A stretch of DNA of 7,710 nucleotides. It comes from JBEVMS01 sp040508515. GTDB taxonomy: Bacteria > Pseudomonadota > Gammaproteobacteria > Xanthomonadales > Rhodanobacteraceae. Position numbers and translations under genes: made by a program. Shown piece after piece: positions 7,490 through 7,710 of the stretch. How positions within the stretch are numbered: the first letter of the stretch is position 1; each line of letters begins with the position of its first letter. The notes beneath the pieces were generated by a model that saw only the letters and a program-made list of their open reading frames with translations, ran no database searches and was not told the DNA's origin. The stretch spans positions 1 through 7,710 of the forward strand of contig JBEVMS010000146.1 in assembly GCA_040508515.1 (NCBI GenBank), in the 5' to 3' direction.

Positions 7490-7528
7490 CCGCTTACCGC
7501 TTACCGCGCTAGGCGAAGCGGTAAGCGG
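7490..7528. repeat. 7-base tandem repeat with inverted copy around the minus-strand stop
   Basis: CCGCTTA is repeated twice and then CCGC (7490-7507), giving two overlapping copies of CCGCTTACCGC (7490-7500 and 7497-7507). The exact reverse complement GCGGTAAGCGG lies at 7518-7528, so either upstream copy can pair with it, the nearer one around a 10-base loop. The structure spans the stop codon (7501-7503) of the minus-strand gene and lies between convergent genes, so it may terminate transcription from one or both sides. There is no T-run on either strand. Confidence 0.5.
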
Positions 7529-7710
7529 CCAAGCAGGTAGGACACGCCGGCGCAGCCAACGAACGCCAGCAGCCAGTGATTGGACAGCTCAGCCGAGGGC
7601 ATCGCGGCCAGGATCGCCGGCAGCCAAGCGTCGGCGTAACTACTGACGATCACCATCGCGACGATGCCAAGCAATCCACACAGGCCGATCAGCATGCCCT
7701 GTTCCAGCCG
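7501..7710 (-). CDS. C-terminal end of an unidentified membrane protein (5' end outside window)
   Basis: The frame stays open to the window edge, giving 69 C-terminal residues before the stop at 7501-7503. A Met at 7693-7695 is probably internal because the frame continues upstream as RLEQG. Two hydrophobic stretches are visible: LIGLCGLLGIVAMVIV and, after a short AWLPAILAAMPSAELSNHW linker, LLAFVGCAGVSYLLG. The protein ends in a basic tail, GRLPLRLAR, likely facing the cytoplasm. This pattern suggests the last two transmembrane helices of a multi-pass inner-membrane protein such as a transporter or a small integral membrane protein, but no family is recognisable. It converges on modE with 223 bases between the two stops. 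The reading is supported by its membrane-like composition; an 80-degree weaker alternative is that it is a short chance frame in GC-rich DNA. Confidence 0.6.
   Translation of the reverse strand, partial: RLEQGMLIGLCGLLGIVAMVIVSSYADAWLPAILAAMPSAELSNHWLLAFVGCAGVSYLLGRLPLRLAR

Noticed and set aside
7464..7646. Small plus-strand frame of 60 codons near the right end
   Set aside because: Arg/Ala/Pro-rich low-complexity product, overlapping the more convincing membrane-protein frame on the other strand.

Overview
The window is ordinary chromosomal DNA from a high-GC gammaproteobacterium. The gene content and protein features (a 180-kDa-class NAD-glutamate dehydrogenase, a short NAD kinase, a cN-I type 5'-nucleotidase and a two-TOBE ModE regulator) suggest the Xanthomonadaceae, meaning Xanthomonas or a close relative. 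This placement comes from recognising protein families and base composition by eye, not from a database match.

Layout. Positions 1-4323 (+) hold most of a large NAD-specific glutamate dehydrogenase whose N-terminus lies outside the window. A short gap (4324-4419) carries two consecutive hairpins and a candidate promoter. NAD kinase follows at 4420-5187 (+), and after 87 bases a cytosolic 5'-nucleotidase at 5275-6207 (+), whose stop codon sits inside a hairpin. A 257-base gap (6208-6464) carries a strong GC hairpin and two inverted repeats, then the molybdate-responsive regulator ModE at 6465-7277 (+). After a 223-base gap, the C-terminal end of an unidentified membrane protein on the minus strand (7501-7710) converges on modE. 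A 7-base tandem repeat with an inverted copy surrounds its stop codon.

How the genes relate. Glutamate dehydrogenase consumes NAD+, NAD kinase makes NADP+ from NAD+, and the 5'-nucleotidase dephosphorylates nucleoside monophosphates. The first three genes therefore touch nicotinamide and adenine nucleotide pools, although the intergenic hairpins and the separate candidate promoter argue against one simple operon. ModE appears to be an independent unit; no molybdate transport or molybdopterin gene lies inside the window. None of the three complete genes has a recognisable Shine-Dalgarno sequence, and two have -10-like hexamers so close to the ATG that leaderless transcripts are possible.

I found no mobile element, CRISPR array, tRNA, rRNA or riboswitch, and no convincing new system. 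The findings are modest regulatory and structural observations.
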